A stretch of 14,604 nt of DNA. Origin: Alphaproteobacteria bacterium (GTDB taxonomy: Bacteria; Pseudomonadota; Alphaproteobacteria; GCA-2731375). The stretch's first letter is position 1; the number at the start of each line of letters is the position of its first letter. Positions 14,076 to 14,604 of the stretch are shown piece after piece. The translations under genes and the position numbers were made by a program. The notes below the pieces were generated by a model, which did no database searches, was not told the DNA's origin, and saw only the letters and a program-made list of their open reading frames with translations. Location: the NCBI GenBank assembly GCA_030746295.1, contig JASLMY010000118.1, positions 1 through 14,604 on the forward strand, written 5' to 3'.

Positions 14076-14604
14076 ATGACCCGATTGCCGGACCCGACGG
14101 GCCTCGACAGGCTGCCGCGCGAGGAGGGCAGGCCGGTCTTCGTCGCGCCTTGGGCGGCTCGCGCCTTTGCCATCGTCGTCGGGATGCACGACCGAGACCA
14201 CTTCACCTGGCCCGAATGGGTCGACCACTTCGCCGCCGAGCTCGCCCCGCCGGGGCATTTCGGCCGCGCGGTGGCCGAGGACAGGAGGCTGGCCGGCGAG
14301 GCCGAAGACATCGAGACCCACTACTTCGAACATTGGCTCGCCGCCTGCGAGAAGTTGCTCTTGGCCAAAGAAGTGATGACGAAAGCGGAATTCGACCGGA
14401 AGGTGGCCGAGCTGGCACCAACCGACGCCGGTGCCGCGAGGTTTGCGCCCGGCGACGACATCGTCGTCCGTGATCGGGAGCCGGTCGGTAACGCCCACCT
14501 GCCGCTCTATGTGCGCGGCAAGCGCGGCGTCGTCGAGCGCGATCTCGGCTGCTTCGCCTTTCCCGAGGCCGAGACCAAGCTGCAGCACGTCTACAGCGTC
14601 CGCT
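14076..14604 (+). CDS. Second two-domain nitrile hydratase beta-like paralogue, partial at window end
   Basis: The 176 visible residues resemble the preceding gene. The N-domain reads RPVFVAPWAARAFAIVVGM, then FTWPEWVDHF and THYFEHWLAACEKLLLAKEVM. The C-domain runs FAPGDDIVVRD, VGNAHLPLYVRGKRG and QHVYSVR, to the window edge. It lacks the insertion seen in the previous paralogue. The Arg52 position falls on Val49 or Asp50 in PEWVDHF. The Arg157 position is His141 in GNAHLPLY, and the nearby second Arg of that motif is Leu. The pair therefore shares loss of the catalytic arginines. ATG 14076 follows AGGAGG with a 6-base gap, 38 bp after the upstream stop, so it has its own ribosome-binding site. 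Its C-terminus, and any metallochaperone or transporter gene beyond it, lie outside the window. Confidence 0.8.
   Translation, partial: MTRLPDPTGLDRLPREEGRPVFVAPWAARAFAIVVGMHDRDHFTWPEWVDHFAAELAPPGHFGRAVAEDRRLAGEAEDIETHYFEHWLAACEKLLLAKEVMTKAEFDRKVAELAPTDAGAARFAPGDDIVVRDREPVGNAHLPLYVRGKRGVVERDLGCFAFPEAETKLQHVYSVR

Noticed and set aside
1..14604. tRNA, rRNA, CRISPR array, insertion sequence or integrase
   Set aside because: Reading both strands gave no cloverleaf-like segment, regularly spaced repeats, transposase motif or terminal inverted repeats with target duplication.

Overview
The window looks like a chromosomal segment of a GC-rich proteobacterium, most likely an alphaproteobacterium, that can oxidise reduced sulfur compounds. 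This rests on the gene content (AprM-type APS reductase, dissimilatory ATP sulfurylase, a sulfide:quinone oxidoreductase-like flavoprotein, TusA and DsrE carriers) and on GC-rich codon use; I cannot fix the genus. No tRNA, rRNA, IS element, phage gene or CRISPR array was seen.

Layout. (1) 1-1152: a partial Cys-rich DUF1326 gene on the minus strand, diverging from an HPF/RaiA ribosome-hibernation factor fused to a cold-shock domain. (2) 1169-3246 minus: a two-gene unit of a CaiC-like acyl-CoA ligase and a GNAT acetyltransferase. (3) 3410-3691 plus: a small NrtS-type nitrate/nitrite membrane protein. (4) 3805-6211 plus: dsrE-like, tusA, sqr-like and DUF1641, a compact sulfur-transfer and oxidation module. 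(5) 6212-6592: repeat-bearing spacer between convergent units, with two palindromic intergenic elements. (6) 6593-9727 minus: aprM-aprB-aprA, and divergently 10167-11345 plus: sat. (7) 11379-11738 minus: a MazG-like pyrophosphatase. (8) 11992 to the end, plus: a cluster of nitrile hydratase / thiocyanate hydrolase family genes. It holds one metal-binding alpha (gamma-type) subunit, a beta subunit split into separate N- and C-terminal genes, and two further two-domain beta-like proteins, the last cut by the window edge.

How it may work together. The Sqr-like protein would take electrons from sulfide or a sulfane donor into the quinone pool. TusA and the DsrE-like protein would carry the persulfide sulfur. 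AprBA with the AprM membrane anchor oxidises sulfite to APS, and Sat converts APS and pyrophosphate to sulfate and ATP. The enzymes that turn persulfide sulfur into sulfite (rDsr or sHdr) are not in the window. The nitrile hydratase-like cluster is the most unusual part. Its split beta subunit matches the heterotrimeric layout of thiocyanate hydrolase (and of toyocamycin nitrile hydratase), and it lies 650 bp from sat. Thiocyanate hydrolysis to carbonyl sulfide and ammonia, feeding sulfide into the neighbouring oxidation genes, is therefore an attractive but unproven reading. The two extra beta-like proteins have lost both beta-subunit active-site arginines and are probably structural, maturation or regulatory partners.
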